Assembly (NCBI GenBank): GCA_904419945.1
Contig: CAJFTM010000002.1
Coordinates: 1-64,000 of the forward strand
Direction of reading: 5' to 3'
Length of the DNA stretch: 64,000 nucleotides
Source: an uncultured Clostridia bacterium
GTDB lineage: Bacteria; Bacillota; Clostridia; Christensenellales; Borkfalkiaceae
Shown: in pieces, positions 8,485 through 17,292 of the stretch
How positions within the stretch are numbered: the stretch's first letter is position 1
How the letters are laid out: each line of letters opens with the position of its first letter
Position numbers and translations under genes: made by a program
The notes under the pieces: generated by a model
What the model was told of the DNA's origin: nothing
The model's input: the letters and a program-made list of their open reading frames with translations, nothing else
Database searches by the model: none

Positions 8485-8682
8485 ATGCCGATCTTACAAT
8501 ACAAATGCCCGCAATGCGGACAAAAATTTGAAGAACTGGTACAGAAATTTGACGACCCGGTACCCTGCCCCGCCTGCGGAAAGCGGGCGGAACGGGACTG
8601 GAGCGGCGAAATGTTTTCCGCGACCGGAAAAAAGAGCGCACACTGCAGCGGCAACTGCAAAACTTGCGGCGGCTGCCGCTGA
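8485..8682 (+). CDS. FmdB-type zinc-ribbon protein
   Basis: 65 residues, ATG at 8485 after AAGGAGG. The N-terminus MPILQYKCPQCGQKFE with a second CPACGK pair forms the FmdB/CxxC regulatory zinc ribbon; the C-terminus adds a Cys-rich tail (CSGNCKTCGGC), probably a further metal site. Such proteins are common and uncharacterised. Second gene of a two-gene operon, closed by a hairpin terminator. Confidence 0.88.
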   Translation: MPILQYKCPQCGQKFEELVQKFDDPVPCPACGKRAERDWSGEMFSATGKKSAHCSGNCKTCGGCR

Positions 8683-8688
8683 ACCGAA

Positions 8689-8730
8689 AGCCTGGCGCGC
8701 GGAACATCATTCCGCGCACCGGGCTTTTTT
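8689..8730 (+). terminator. Intrinsic terminator
   Basis: GCGCGGAA and TTCCGCGC pair around a CATCA loop, extended by AGCC/GGGCT, and are followed by a run of six T. Ends the DUF2238-fmdB transcript. Confidence 0.8.
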
Positions 8731-8800
8731 CGATCGAAAGGACAAGGGCAGCGGCTGAGCCGCTGCCCTTCCCTGTATACGGAACGACCGGGGGAGAAGA

Positions 8801-9241
8801 TCATTCCTCCTTCTTTGCCAATCTTCCGCCGATCGTGGCGATAACCATGGCGACAAAGGCAACTAAGTAGATCGAAATGCCGGCGATCGCCTCGCGCACG
8901 GCTTTGACTTGCGCATCCGGATGGTTGACGGGGTTGAGCATGTCACCGATCACGTCCACTCGCTCGACGATGAAAACCAATGCCGAACCTGCAACGAGCA
9001 GAGCGAGGACAAACAGCAGTAATCCGGAGAGGCTCTCGTTCATTTTATCGGAGAGGGCCAACACAATGACCGCCCCGATAATAAAGATGACCGTGAATAC
9101 GACGGGGAGAGCATTCATGCCCATGCCTTCCATATATCCCGTATTCGAATTGACGATATACATGATCATCGAGACGAGCGCCAAGATGACCGCTGCGACA
9201 ACGATCCAGCCGCAAACACCTTGCTTTTTAATGAAACTCAT
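8801..9241 (-). CDS. Four-helix membrane protein coupled to the GH3 gene
   Basis: 146 residues, ATG at 9241, one base from the stop of the GH3 gene and preceded by AAGGAGGTGCG inside that gene's end. Four hydrophobic helices are predicted at about residues 10-32, 42-62, 70-92 and 120-140, with short loops and a basic C-terminus (GGRLAKKEE). I do not recognise a family. The tight spacing to a glycosidase anchored in the membrane at both ends suggests a structural or regulatory partner of that enzyme, but this is inference. Confidence 0.8.
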   Translation of the reverse strand: MSFIKKQGVCGWIVVAAVILALVSMIMYIVNSNTGYMEGMGMNALPVVFTVIFIIGAVIVLALSDKMNESLSGLLLFVLALLVAGSALVFIVERVDVIGDMLNPVNHPDAQVKAVREAIAGISIYLVAFVAMVIATIGGRLAKKEE

Positions 9242-9242
9242 A

Positions 9243-12200
9243 TCAGCGCACCTCCTTTTTCTTTTGGACGGCACCGACGATTTCGAGGGCGATCCAGCCC
9301 GCGATCAATACGCCGGTCGCAACGCCGAAGCCGATCTGCATATTACGATACAATGCTCTCCACGGCGTGTCGAGTTCGACGCGATGCGAAGTGATGTTTT
9401 GGCCATTCATGGCGGCGCTGTTCACCAGCGGGTACAGGATATATTTGAGGTTCGCCTTGATTGCCGCGCACATGTCCGCATCGTGTGCAAAATATTCATC
9501 TTCCCAATAATCGACACTGACGCCAAATCCGCAGAACGCGGTGGTATTATAAAGGATGGATTCCTTCGGGGCGGCCTTGGGCGCAACGCCCGTGAAGTCG
9601 GTCACGCTGTACCCGTTGAAATCCCACTCGTCGCGCAGGATATCGACGCAGGCGCCCTTGTTCGCGCTGGGCGCCGTGGCACCGATGCGGTTGAAGGAAG
9701 TCATCACGCCGAGCGCACCGACGGTGTACTCGTCTGACTTGCTCTCATCTTCATAGAAAGACGCGGGCTTTCCGCCGGCTTCAAAGGCCTGCTGGAAGTT
9801 GCGCAGCTCCATCTCGCGCGCGGTCTGTTCGTTCATGAACACCGCAATGCCTGAGCGGTCGCCCTCCTGATCGTTAAAGGCATAGTGCTTGATGTTGACG
9901 ATACAGCCCTTGCTCTGCGCGCCCTGCGTGACCGCGCTGCCCGTAAAGCCGGACAAAATGGGATCTTCCGAATAATACTCGCCGCCGCGGCCGTTATATG
10001 CATGGCGGTGCAGGTTCATGCCGGGGCCGATCATGATGGGCAGATTGAACACGAGCGTGCTTTCGCCAAGGATAATTTCACCGTTTTCGTACGCGAGCTC
10101 CTTGTTCCAGCTGTACGCGAGGTTAGTGGGCGTCGGCGCAATGCGCGTGCCGTACGAATCATACTTCGTGTCATACCCTTCCATATCGGTATACATAACA
10201 CCCTGGTACTGGCCGTGCGTGCTCATTTTGCCGGAATCAGAACCGCCGGGGCCATCATCTGCGGCATTGCCGGGATAACCGATGGATTCAATGCCGGCAA
10301 TGTTATGGAACGCGCTCTGTGCAAAGGAAAGGAATTCACTGATGGGGATCTGGTCGATAAAGTCATCCCAGCGGGGGTCGTTCCACTCGGCGCCCTTCAT
10401 TTCATAGATGGTGATACCCTTGTCCACGCCCCAAGAATAGGCGGAGACGTCATCGCTCGTGCTGACTTCGATAAAGTCGTTGCGCAGCAGCGTCGCGAGG
10501 CGGCCCTTCGCTTCCAGATCGCGGATAGGCTCGGGATAGGTACCGTTCCAGTCGGCACGGGTCATATACTTGGCCGTATTTGCATAGCCGTCGAAGGAAT
10601 TGATATCCATGGAGGAATCTCCGTCGCTGAGCCGATTTGTGATCTCTACCTCTGCTTTGCTGACAGAGAATGTCTGCGCATCGACGCCGTTGGCGCTGCC
10701 GGACCACGTCCAGCGGTGCGCCTTGGCGGAGTCGCCCGTTCCCACCATGCCGTCTTCGGATGTATACCCCTGCGCCGCAAGGATATTGTTGAGCGCGTCG
10801 TGCGCGTCGTCGCCGATGGCGAAGTAATATTCGCCGTCGTCCACGATGTACGTCTTGGCGTTGGTATAGTCGTAGCTGGCGAGGTTCGCCATATCGACGT
10901 GCAGCGTAATTGTCTGCTTGTCTCCTTTTTCGAGGGTGCGTGTCTTTTCATAATCCATCAGCTGAATCGCCGACTTTTCCACGCCGTTCGCGCGGTCATA
11001 TTCGGTATACGGCGCCTGTGCGTACAGCTGGATGACCGATTTTCCGGCAGTGTTACCGATATTTTCGACAGTGACGGTAACCTCTGCTGTCTTTTTGTCC
11101 CCTTTGATGCGGACGGAATCGAGCGTCTGCTCAAACTCCGTATAGGAAAGGCCGTAGCCGAAGGGATAGACAACTTCGTTTGCGTAATTCCACGTGCCGT
11201 CCGCCGTCGCAACGGTGCTGTCCGCATTCACATAAGTGCCCGCATCTGCTTCCGCTGCGCCGTCCACGCCGGCGACAACGTCTGCATAGCGCGTTTCATA
11301 ATAACGGTATCCGGTATAGATGCCCTCCTGATTGATGAGGAAGCTGTTCGTATTGTCGTTGCCGCCGAATTCATCGACATTCGACCACTTGTTTTTGCCG
11401 TCCGTACCATAACTGACCATGGCAGGATTGACTGCTGTATTTGCGGCATATGTATCGCCGAGGTGCGCGGAAGGAGATACCGTGCCGTTGAGCACGTCCG
11501 CCACGCCATAGAAACCGTACACGCCGGGATAGCCGATCCAAAGGATGGCATCGATTTCATTGTCCTCTTCCAGTTCGCGCAATTCCATCATGTTGGTGGA
11601 GTTGACGAGGACGACGACCTTGTCAAAATTGGCTTTCGCCTCCTCAATGACCGCCTTTTCCGCCTGCGAAAGGCCGAGGATGTTGCCGGTCTTTGAATCT
11701 GTACCGCCGACAGAATATTCCTTGCGCTCGCCGCCGGGACGGCCGACTACGACAATGGCGGCATCCTTATACCCGGTATAATCGGCAGACGTGATGCCGA
11801 GATCAGACAGGCTCAGTTCAGCGGCGGCTGCCGTATCGCTGAAGGTTGCGGTCGCGTCGATCTCGTTTTCCCCTTCGATCAGCGTGATCTGTTCGCTCCC
11901 CTTATACTTTTCGAGCACGGTGGGGTTGACCTTGAATCCCCTCTCGGCAAACGCGTTGTAAATATGGGATTTCTCCGCATTGATCATTGCCTTATCGGGC
12001 GCGGCGCCCATGTCGTTACCATAGACGGGCACATACGCGCGCAGCCCCAGCAATGTAATGCTTGCATCCTTCGCGATCGGAAGAGCCTCCCCCTCGTTCT
12101 TGAGCAGAACGTACGTCTCCTGCGATTCGCGAATCGCAAATTCCCGGAAGCCGTTTACGGCCTCCTGTACATTTTTGAAGTTGGATTGATAGACCCAGTC

Positions 12201-12374
12201 CGCTTCGTCCGTCTCTTCCGCGACGATCTCGAAGCTGTGCGAACCGAAATAGGTATCGAGCGGATTTGCATACATTTCCATGATCGGTCCCGCGGCCAAA
12301 GCCGTGGCGAGCCCGAAAACAGCGACGGCAGAAAGTCCGCGCAACACCTTTTTCAGCACCTGTAAAGCTGCCAT
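9243..12374 (-). CDS. Membrane-anchored glycoside hydrolase family 3 with permuted domain order
   Basis: 1043 residues, ATG at 12374 after GGAGGG. GH3 enzymes are retaining exo-glycosidases such as beta-glucosidases. Normal GH3 order is TIM barrel, alpha/beta sandwich, FnIII; here the sandwich comes first (ETYVLLKNEGEALPI, about residues 80-330), then the FnIII domain (about 390-520), then the barrel (about 560-960) with MIGPGMNLHRHAYNGRGGEY, NIKHYAFNDQEG and the nucleophile region SVTDFTG, Asp926. This circular permutation is known in some GH3 of gut bacteria. Hydrophobic helices at about 10-30 and 1013-1035 would tether it outside the cell at both ends. Divergent from an AraC regulator. Substrate cannot be read from sequence. 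Confidence 0.92.
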   Translation of the reverse strand: MAALQVLKKVLRGLSAVAVFGLATALAAGPIMEMYANPLDTYFGSHSFEIVAEETDEADWVYQSNFKNVQEAVNGFREFAIRESQETYVLLKNEGEALPIAKDASITLLGLRAYVPVYGNDMGAAPDKAMINAEKSHIYNAFAERGFKVNPTVLEKYKGSEQITLIEGENEIDATATFSDTAAAAELSLSDLGITSADYTGYKDAAIVVVGRPGGERKEYSVGGTDSKTGNILGLSQAEKAVIEEAKANFDKVVVLVNSTNMMELRELEEDNEIDAILWIGYPGVYGFYGVADVLNGTVSPSAHLGDTYAANTAVNPAMVSYGTDGKNKWSNVDEFGGNDNTNSFLINQEGIYTGYRYYETRYADVVAGVDGAAEADAGTYVNADSTVATADGTWNYANEVVYPFGYGLSYTEFEQTLDSVRIKGDKKTAEVTVTVENIGNTAGKSVIQLYAQAPYTEYDRANGVEKSAIQLMDYEKTRTLEKGDKQTITLHVDMANLASYDYTNAKTYIVDDGEYYFAIGDDAHDALNNILAAQGYTSEDGMVGTGDSAKAHRWTWSGSANGVDAQTFSVSKAEVEITNRLSDGDSSMDINSFDGYANTAKYMTRADWNGTYPEPIRDLEAKGRLATLLRNDFIEVSTSDDVSAYSWGVDKGITIYEMKGAEWNDPRWDDFIDQIPISEFLSFAQSAFHNIAGIESIGYPGNAADDGPGGSDSGKMSTHGQYQGVMYTDMEGYDTKYDSYGTRIAPTPTNLAYSWNKELAYENGEIILGESTLVFNLPIMIGPGMNLHRHAYNGRGGEYYSEDPILSGFTGSAVTQGAQSKGCIVNIKHYAFNDQEGDRSGIAVFMNEQTAREMELRNFQQAFEAGGKPASFYEDESKSDEYTVGALGVMTSFNRIGATAPSANKGACVDILRDEWDFNGYSVTDFTGVAPKAAPKESILYNTTAFCGFGVSVDYWEDEYFAHDADMCAAIKANLKYILYPLVNSAAMNGQNITSHRVELDTPWRALYRNMQIGFGVATGVLIAGWIALEIVGAVQKKKEVR

Positions 12375-12490
12375 TTGTTTCCCTCCTCTGGAATTACTTG
12401 TGCGCCAAAGGCGCGATGACATTCCTGCAATTTTTTGCAAATTCGGGAGAAAATTCACAAAAAATTATCGAAACGCTCATCTTTTGCACT

Positions 12491-12519
12491 ATTATAACAT
12501 CGAAAAAGGCAGCGGTAAA
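12491..12519 (-). promoter_or_regulatory. Promoter for the GH3 operon
   Basis: On the minus strand TTTACC and a perfect TATAAT are 17 bp apart, 117 bp upstream of the GH3 start. The weak -35 box is what one expects of an activator-dependent promoter, with the divergent AraC-type regulator as candidate activator. Confidence 0.6.
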
Positions 12520-12571
12520 GCAACTATTTTACACAAATTAGACATTTTTTTACTTATTTTTTGATCGGATA

Positions 12572-12600
12572 TTGACAGACGGGACCCTTTATATTACAAT
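12572..12600 (+). promoter_or_regulatory. Promoter for the AraC-type regulator
   Basis: TTGACA and TACAAT with 17-bp spacing, about 24 bp before the regulator's ATG. Confidence 0.75.
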
Positions 12601-12623
12601 AAAAGCATGGAGAGAGAGCTTTT

Positions 12624-13505
12624 ATGAACATCAAGAGAGAGGTTTGGCGAAGCCGCGCGGAATGCCCCGTATGGGTCGGCCGCTACCGCAACTCGCAAAA
12701 TCTGCCGCACTGGCACTACGAATGCGAACTTTTCTGCGTCGAAAAAGGGAGCCTGGAAGTATTCTGCGAGCGGCAGCTGTACGAATTGCAGGAGGGAGAC
12801 TGCTTTTTTGCCGACAGCCGGCAAGTACACTGCATGCACGCGAAAACGCAGGATACGACCGTCGCAATGATCGTATTCGATCACGCCGTCACGGCTTATT
12901 TTGCGCGCGAGATCATACTCGCCAGCCCGCTGCTCGGCAAAAAGTACGACGTAACCGGGCTGTTTTATACGCTGCAACGGGAATTGCAGGAAAAGGCCAA
13001 ACTGTACGAAGGGCACACGGCGCTGCTCGTTTCGCAATTCATGCTGGAAATTTTCCGCCGCGAACAGACAGTACAGCGCGGCGAAACGAGCCAGACAGCC
13101 GAGCGCTTCCGTGCCCTTTTGAGCGAGATCGAGCACCGATTCGAATTTTTTGACCTGAACGAGGCCGCCGCCTATATGGGGATGAACGCCTCCTACTTTT
13201 CCCGCCTGTTCCATAAACAGACGCGCATGACTTTTTCGCGCTACCTGAACTTTATCAAGGTGCAAAAGGCGATCGATCTGCTGCACAGAGATCCCGCCAT
13301 GACGGTGACGGAAGTCGCGATCCAAAGCGGCTTCAATACCATCCGCAACTTCAACCGCATTTTCCGCGAATACACGGGCTATACCCCCAAGGAACTGCCC
13401 GACAATTATGTATTGGTCAACGAGATCTCCGATCTGGACGACGACTCGGCAGACCCCACGCTGCGCGAATGCACCCTGCTGGAATCCTCCGCAAACCTCC
13501 GCTGA
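12624..13505 (+). CDS. AraC/XylS-family transcriptional regulator
   Basis: 293 residues, ATG at 12624. N-terminal cupin-like sensing domain (HWHYECELFCVEKGSLEVF, about residues 29-75), C-terminal double helix-turn-helix (about 185-285) with AAYMGMNASYFSRLFHKQ and VAIQSGFNTIRNFNRIFREYTG, followed by YTPKELP; an acidic 35-residue tail follows. It is divergently transcribed from the GH3 operon across a 250-bp intergenic region and probably senses a sugar related to the GH3 product. Ligand is unknown. Confidence 0.92.
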   Translation: MNIKREVWRSRAECPVWVGRYRNSQNLPHWHYECELFCVEKGSLEVFCERQLYELQEGDCFFADSRQVHCMHAKTQDTTVAMIVFDHAVTAYFAREIILASPLLGKKYDVTGLFYTLQRELQEKAKLYEGHTALLVSQFMLEIFRREQTVQRGETSQTAERFRALLSEIEHRFEFFDLNEAAAYMGMNASYFSRLFHKQTRMTFSRYLNFIKVQKAIDLLHRDPAMTVTEVAIQSGFNTIRNFNRIFREYTGYTPKELPDNYVLVNEISDLDDDSADPTLRECTLLESSANLR

Positions 13506-13520
13506 ACAAAAGGGTCGAAA

Positions 13521-13563
13521 AAAATCCGCCGCGGGCACGAAAAATGTGCCCGCGGCGGATTTT
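13521..13563. terminator. Bidirectional terminator between convergent genes
   Basis: AAAATCCGCCGCGGGCAC pairs perfectly with its complement around a short A-rich loop. A and T tracts on both sides let it end both the AraC gene and the convergent peptidase gene. Confidence 0.88.
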
Positions 13564-13589
13564 GCTCCGTTCAGCGGACGGCACACCCA

Positions 13590-15032
13590 TCAAAGGACCG
13601 CTGTACCGTCCGCAAAAGAGCGAATGATCCCCGCCGCCCCCGCATTGCGGAAAGCGGAAGCGAGATCCTCCGGCAGGGCGATCCTGCCGCAAAAATCCGC
13701 ATAGTAACGGCGCAGACCCGCAAAAAACCGCCGATCCCCCAGCGCATCGCGCAGCGTCTCGAACAGAAGCATGCCCTTATCGTAGGTGAGGCAGACATAG
13801 GCGAGTTCGCCGGGAAAATCTGCAAGGGGGCGGCTGAGCGAAGTATCCACGCTGCCGAACACCTGTTGCTGCACGGTGCAATAGGCATTCAGGGCGCGCC
13901 GCGCCCCCTCTACCATGGTTTCCCGCGTGAATCCCCATGCGGGAGCTCCTTCAAAAAAGAGGAGGGTGGAATACTCGGCGAGCCCCTCGTCCATCCACGC
14001 TTCGCGCGTTTGGTCGCTGCCGACAGCGGCATACCACCACTGGTGCGCCGTCTCGTGCACGCAGGCGTAGCCGTACTCCTCCGCCTGCAGCGCATCGGAG
14101 ACAAATGTCAGCCCGGGGTACTCCATGCCCCCGTAGCAAAAGCCCGTCTGCACGAGGGAATAGCATGTGTACGGATAGGCGCCGAAACGCGCGGAAAAAA
14201 AGGTAAAACTCTCCTCCAAAAGGCGGAGCGTTCGGGCGGGATCGGCGTCGTCATAGTAATAATAGCGCAGCGCCGTGCCGTCCGCTTCGCCCTGTAATAC
14301 CGAAAATTCTTCGCCGAGCACAAAGGCAAAATCCCGCGCGTTCTCCAGCCGATAGACGCACCGCCTTTTTCCGCCGTCGATTTCGGCCGAGACCGGCTCG
14401 CCGGAGGCCGCGACCGTATAGGAGGCGGGCAGCGTGAGGGCGACCTCGTAATCGGCACAGGCGCTGTAAAAGGGGTCTCCGTTGGAGCTGTACGTGCAGG
14501 CGGCAAAGCCGCGCCCCTCCTCATACACGCACAGGATCGGATAAAAATTGCCGAGATTGACCGCGCGGCGGGCGATGCCGGTGCGATGCTCGACCTGCGC
14601 CAGCCGCAGGGAGTAACGGATCTCAAAGGTCTCCCCCTCGCCGGGGAACAGGCTCTCCGCCAAATGGATGCGCAGGATATTCTCATCCTCGCCGCACACC
14701 TCCCAATCGGCACAGGGCGAAACGGACAGGATATCCATCCCGCCCTCGCTCGCGCCGCTGTAATAGGCCTTGGCCGCATAGGCGGCGGAAACGGGCGCGT
14801 ACTTTGCCCCCGCGCGGTAGGCGTTGCCGTAGAGGTTGAAATCGATGTGCTTCAGTTCCGTATCCGCACGGTTCGTAAAGGTACACTGCATGGAGGCAGA
14901 GAGCACTCCGTTCCCGTACTCCGCCTCGATGACGTACCTGTCGCGCGGCGGCTCCTGCGCCGCACACCCGGCAAGGGGGATCGAGCCGAGCAGGATGGTG
15001 AAGGCGAGCAGGGCACAGATGATTTTCCGCAT
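13590..15032 (-). CDS. M1-family metallopeptidase-like lipoprotein
   Basis: 480 residues, ATG at 15032 after AAGGAG. A signal peptide with lipobox LAGC (Cys23) predicts a lipoprotein on the outer face of the membrane. Zinc site is intact: HETAHQWW at residues 326-333 and the third ligand Glu349 in WMDEGLAEY, exactly 18 residues after the second His. The substrate motif GAMEN of aminopeptidases reads GGMEYPG at 301-307. The N-terminal half is the usual M1 beta domain. Members of this group may be exported aminopeptidases or general peptidases; specificity is unknown. Next gene upstream is 94 bp away. Confidence 0.9.
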   Translation of the reverse strand: MRKIICALLAFTILLGSIPLAGCAAQEPPRDRYVIEAEYGNGVLSASMQCTFTNRADTELKHIDFNLYGNAYRAGAKYAPVSAAYAAKAYYSGASEGGMDILSVSPCADWEVCGEDENILRIHLAESLFPGEGETFEIRYSLRLAQVEHRTGIARRAVNLGNFYPILCVYEEGRGFAACTYSSNGDPFYSACADYEVALTLPASYTVAASGEPVSAEIDGGKRRCVYRLENARDFAFVLGEEFSVLQGEADGTALRYYYYDDADPARTLRLLEESFTFFSARFGAYPYTCYSLVQTGFCYGGMEYPGLTFVSDALQAEEYGYACVHETAHQWWYAAVGSDQTREAWMDEGLAEYSTLLFFEGAPAWGFTRETMVEGARRALNAYCTVQQQVFGSVDTSLSRPLADFPGELAYVCLTYDKGMLLFETLRDALGDRRFFAGLRRYYADFCGRIALPEDLASAFRNAGAAGIIRSFADGTAVL

Positions 15033-15064
15033 CCCGAAAAACTCCTTTTTGCCTATCCTATGCG

Positions 15065-15098
15065 CCGGGCGCGGCGGTTATGCAACCGCCGCGCCCGG
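15065..15098. terminator. GC-rich hairpin
   Basis: A perfect 15-bp inverted repeat (CCGGGCGCGGCGGTT and complement, loop ATGC) lies between the choloylglycine-hydrolase-like gene and the lipoprotein gene. There is no T tract, so termination is only possible. Confidence 0.45.
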
Positions 15099-15125
15099 CG
15101 GCGCGATGCTGCTCAAAGGCGCACG

Positions 15126-16094
15126 TCACGGCCGCGCCGCCTGTTCGATGCCGCTCCCCGCCGGCTGCGGGAATACGGCCAAACGATCGCCCGCCTCTCC
15201 TGTCAGCACATATGCGCGGATACGGCCGCTATCGTACTCTTTTTTATAATAAATGCCCATATCTGCATCCATGCAGCAGGCATAGCGCGTTTCATCCGGC
15301 GCCCCTTCCCGTTCCCGCGCACCGCCGCGCACGACCTCGACGCTGCCGAGGATGTGAAAAAAGTGCACCGCCTCCCCCTCGGGGCTCTCCCCGGCGCCGC
15401 CGGCGTTGGCGCGGTAAAAAGCCGCCCGCACAAAGCGAGAGGCAGAAGAAAGGTCGCCCGGCAGGCCGAATGCCCCCAACCCCAGCCCGTACGGCTCGAG
15501 CGCGAGCCCGAAGCGGGAAGAGGGATATTCTGCCGTGCAATTTAAGTAATGTTTGCTGTTCTCCGCGTGGAATTCGAAGGGCGGCTCGTTGGCGAGCACG
15601 CCGAACGGGTCGTCGTATAAATGCAGCCCGTCTGCGCGCGGCTCGACGGCAAAACAGGCCGTACGGTCGGCGACGAGCCAATGCAGCGGCGCGACGGGCA
15701 GCGCGCCGAACGGTTCCCCGATGACACAGGTGTTCTGTAACAGCAGCTTCGCCTGCGCGGCGTTGGCACAGCGGCAGAGCAGCCAAGCGATCATTTCGTG
15801 CGGGGCAACGTTGTACATCCCCTCCCGCCGCACTCCATAGGCGGCGCTGCACGGAAAATACAGCCCTGCCGCGCACAGGCCGCGCTCGTTCATCGCTTCG
15901 GCATACAAAGGAAACAGCCCTTCCGCCGCGGCGGTGCCGATCATCGCGTAGTGAGCGCTCTGTGCCGGCTGCGCCAAAAAGCGCAGCTCGAACCCGCGCG
16001 GCGTCAGAGTGACCCGTTCCCCAAAAGAATGGGCGAGATCCAAATTGCGCCCGAAATAAAAATGTTTGCCCTGCATAGTAACGGCCGTACACAT
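15126..16094 (-). CDS. Choloylglycine hydrolase-like linear amide C-N hydrolase (Ntn family)
   Basis: 322 residues, ATG at 16094 after GGGGAG. The start matters because Cys2 becomes the N-terminal nucleophile after Met removal: MCTAVTMQGKHFYFGRNLDL. Arg16 and Asp19 (RNLDL) match the bile salt hydrolase/penicillin V acylase catalytic set. The length is normal for the family. Such enzymes deconjugate bile acids, hydrolyse penicillin V or cleave N-acyl-homoserine lactones or other fatty amides; which of these applies here cannot be decided without specificity residues. No signal peptide, so cytosolic. An upstream extension of the frame exists but would bury Cys2 and is rejected. Confidence 0.88.
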   Translation of the reverse strand: MCTAVTMQGKHFYFGRNLDLAHSFGERVTLTPRGFELRFLAQPAQSAHYAMIGTAAAEGLFPLYAEAMNERGLCAAGLYFPCSAAYGVRREGMYNVAPHEMIAWLLCRCANAAQAKLLLQNTCVIGEPFGALPVAPLHWLVADRTACFAVEPRADGLHLYDDPFGVLANEPPFEFHAENSKHYLNCTAEYPSSRFGLALEPYGLGLGAFGLPGDLSSASRFVRAAFYRANAGGAGESPEGEAVHFFHILGSVEVVRGGAREREGAPDETRYACCMDADMGIYYKKEYDSGRIRAYVLTGEAGDRLAVFPQPAGSGIEQAARP

Positions 16095-16246
16095 CTTCGT
16101 TCTCCCCTTTGCGGACATGCCCGCATGGACAAGTGTGCGCAAAAGGCAATCAAATGATGCGCCGCCGCAGAGAGAGCCGAACCGCGCACAGGCGCGGCGC
16201 TTACAGGCAGCGGAATGCCGCCGCCCGGCAAAACTTCGGCGCGGGC

Positions 16247-17086
16247 TCAAAGCTGCGACAGGATATTCAGATCCTCCTTGATGCAGAGAGAACGGGAAGC
16301 GATCGCCGCGGGCGCGTACGCCTCGGCCGCATTGATACAGACATAGCGCGCCGACGCACGGCGCTCAGCCATCTGCCAGAAGGGATATTTGATGATGCCC
16401 GGCGTATTCATGCCCACGCCAAGCTCGAGCAACAGCAGCTTTTTCCCCTCCGACGCGCGCAGGAACTGCTCGTAGCGCGCGCACGCCGCGTGCCAGCCTG
16501 CATCCTCGACAAAAGTGCCGTCCGTCCGCAAATTGGGGACCATGGGCGCCCCGCAAACGGGGCAGAGAGGCAGCAGCTCGCGCGGGACGCGCATCTCGCT
16601 CTGCGCCGCCGCCATCGCGCGCAAGGCTGCCTCATTGTCGTACGTCTCCTGCCGGCAGGGAACAGAGCACTGAAAGAGCCCGTAATCCCCCTGCGTGTAA
16701 AAGAGCCGCGCCTTATCAAATCCCGCCCGCTGAAAGCAGTGATCGACATTGGTGGTCAGCACAAAGTATTCCTTTCCTTTGACAATAGCGTGCAGGTCGG
16801 CGTACAGCTGCGGCACCCCGGCAAAGTAACGGTTGACGAGGATCATGCGCGACCAAAAGGCCCAGTACTCCTCCTCCGTGGGGAACGGGTAAAATCCGCC
16901 CGAATACATGTCATGGAATGCATATTTCTGCTCGAAATCGGCAAAATTTCTGCGGAAGCGCTCGCCCCCATAGGTCATGCCGGCCGCCGTTGAAAGGCCC
17001 GCCCCCGCGCCGATCAGCACGCAATCCGCCTCCGCGAACCACTGCCGCAGTTGCTGCAGCTGTAAACTGTTCGATGAAACTTGCAT
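16247..17086 (-). CDS. SIR2-family NAD-dependent enzyme of the SirTM-like class
   Basis: 279 residues, ATG at 17086 after AAGGAGG. Rossmann motif GAGAGLSTAAGMTYGGERF (about residues 26-44), HDMYSGGFYPFPTEEEYWAFWSR, TTNVDHCF in place of TQNIDxLH, and zinc Cys pairs CSVPC and CPVC. This pattern is that of the SirTM group, which can ADP-ribosylate a GcvH-like lipoyl carrier rather than deacetylate. The usual SirTM partners (macrodomain hydrolase, GcvH-L, LplA2) are absent from this window. It has its own promoter carrying two matching palindromic operators. Substrate is inferred only from the family. Confidence 0.82.
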   Translation of the reverse strand: MQVSSNSLQLQQLRQWFAEADCVLIGAGAGLSTAAGMTYGGERFRRNFADFEQKYAFHDMYSGGFYPFPTEEEYWAFWSRMILVNRYFAGVPQLYADLHAIVKGKEYFVLTTNVDHCFQRAGFDKARLFYTQGDYGLFQCSVPCRQETYDNEAALRAMAAAQSEMRVPRELLPLCPVCGAPMVPNLRTDGTFVEDAGWHAACARYEQFLRASEGKKLLLLELGVGMNTPGIIKYPFWQMAERRASARYVCINAAEAYAPAAIASRSLCIKEDLNILSQL

Positions 17087-17159
17087 ATCGTCCTCCTTTC
17101 CGCGCCCGGCACCGCCTTGCTCCCGCCCTGCGGACGGCGCTCGGCCCCGCGCCGCGCGT

Positions 17160-17178
17160 TGTAATATTAAACATTACA
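17160..17178. promoter_or_regulatory. Palindromic operator O2, at the sirtuin transcription start
   Basis: A 19-bp palindrome reading TGTAATG-TTTAA-TATTACA on the minus strand, placed just downstream of the -10 box so that it covers the expected start site. It matches O1 at 15 or more of 19 positions. No known regulator is assigned. Confidence 0.7.
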
Positions 17179-17182
17179 AAAG

Positions 17183-17211
17183 AGTATACCAAAGTTTTGT
17201 TGTAATGTCAA
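17183..17211 (-). promoter_or_regulatory. Promoter of the SirTM-like gene
   Basis: Minus-strand TTGACA and TATACT separated by exactly 17 bp. The -35 box lies inside palindrome O1 and palindrome O2 follows the -10 box, a strong arrangement for repression. Confidence 0.85.
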
Positions 17212-17219
17212 GCATTACA
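17201..17219. promoter_or_regulatory. Palindromic operator O1, overlapping the -35 box
   Basis: A 19-bp palindrome reading TGTAATG-CTTGA-CATTACA on the minus strand, with perfect 7-bp arms. Its centre is 41 bp, about four helical turns, from the centre of O2, so two dimers would bind the same face of the DNA. Confidence 0.75.
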
Positions 17220-17241
17220 TATAGAAAGGCGGATATTTGCA

Positions 17242-17278
17242 AGGGCCGCCCGCCATGAAAAACATGGCGGGCGGCCCT
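17242..17278. terminator. Long perfect hairpin after cobB
   Basis: A 16-bp perfect stem (AGGGCCGCCCGCCATG and complement) with an AAAAA/TTTTT loop lies between the cobB stop and the sirtuin promoter. It lacks a clear T tract, but it probably insulates the two transcripts. Confidence 0.55.
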
Positions 17279-17292
17279 CCCATATGCGCGGC

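Noticed and set aside
16247..17086. SirTM operon with macrodomain and lipoyl carrier
   Set aside because: No macrodomain, GcvH-L or LplA2 gene is within the window.
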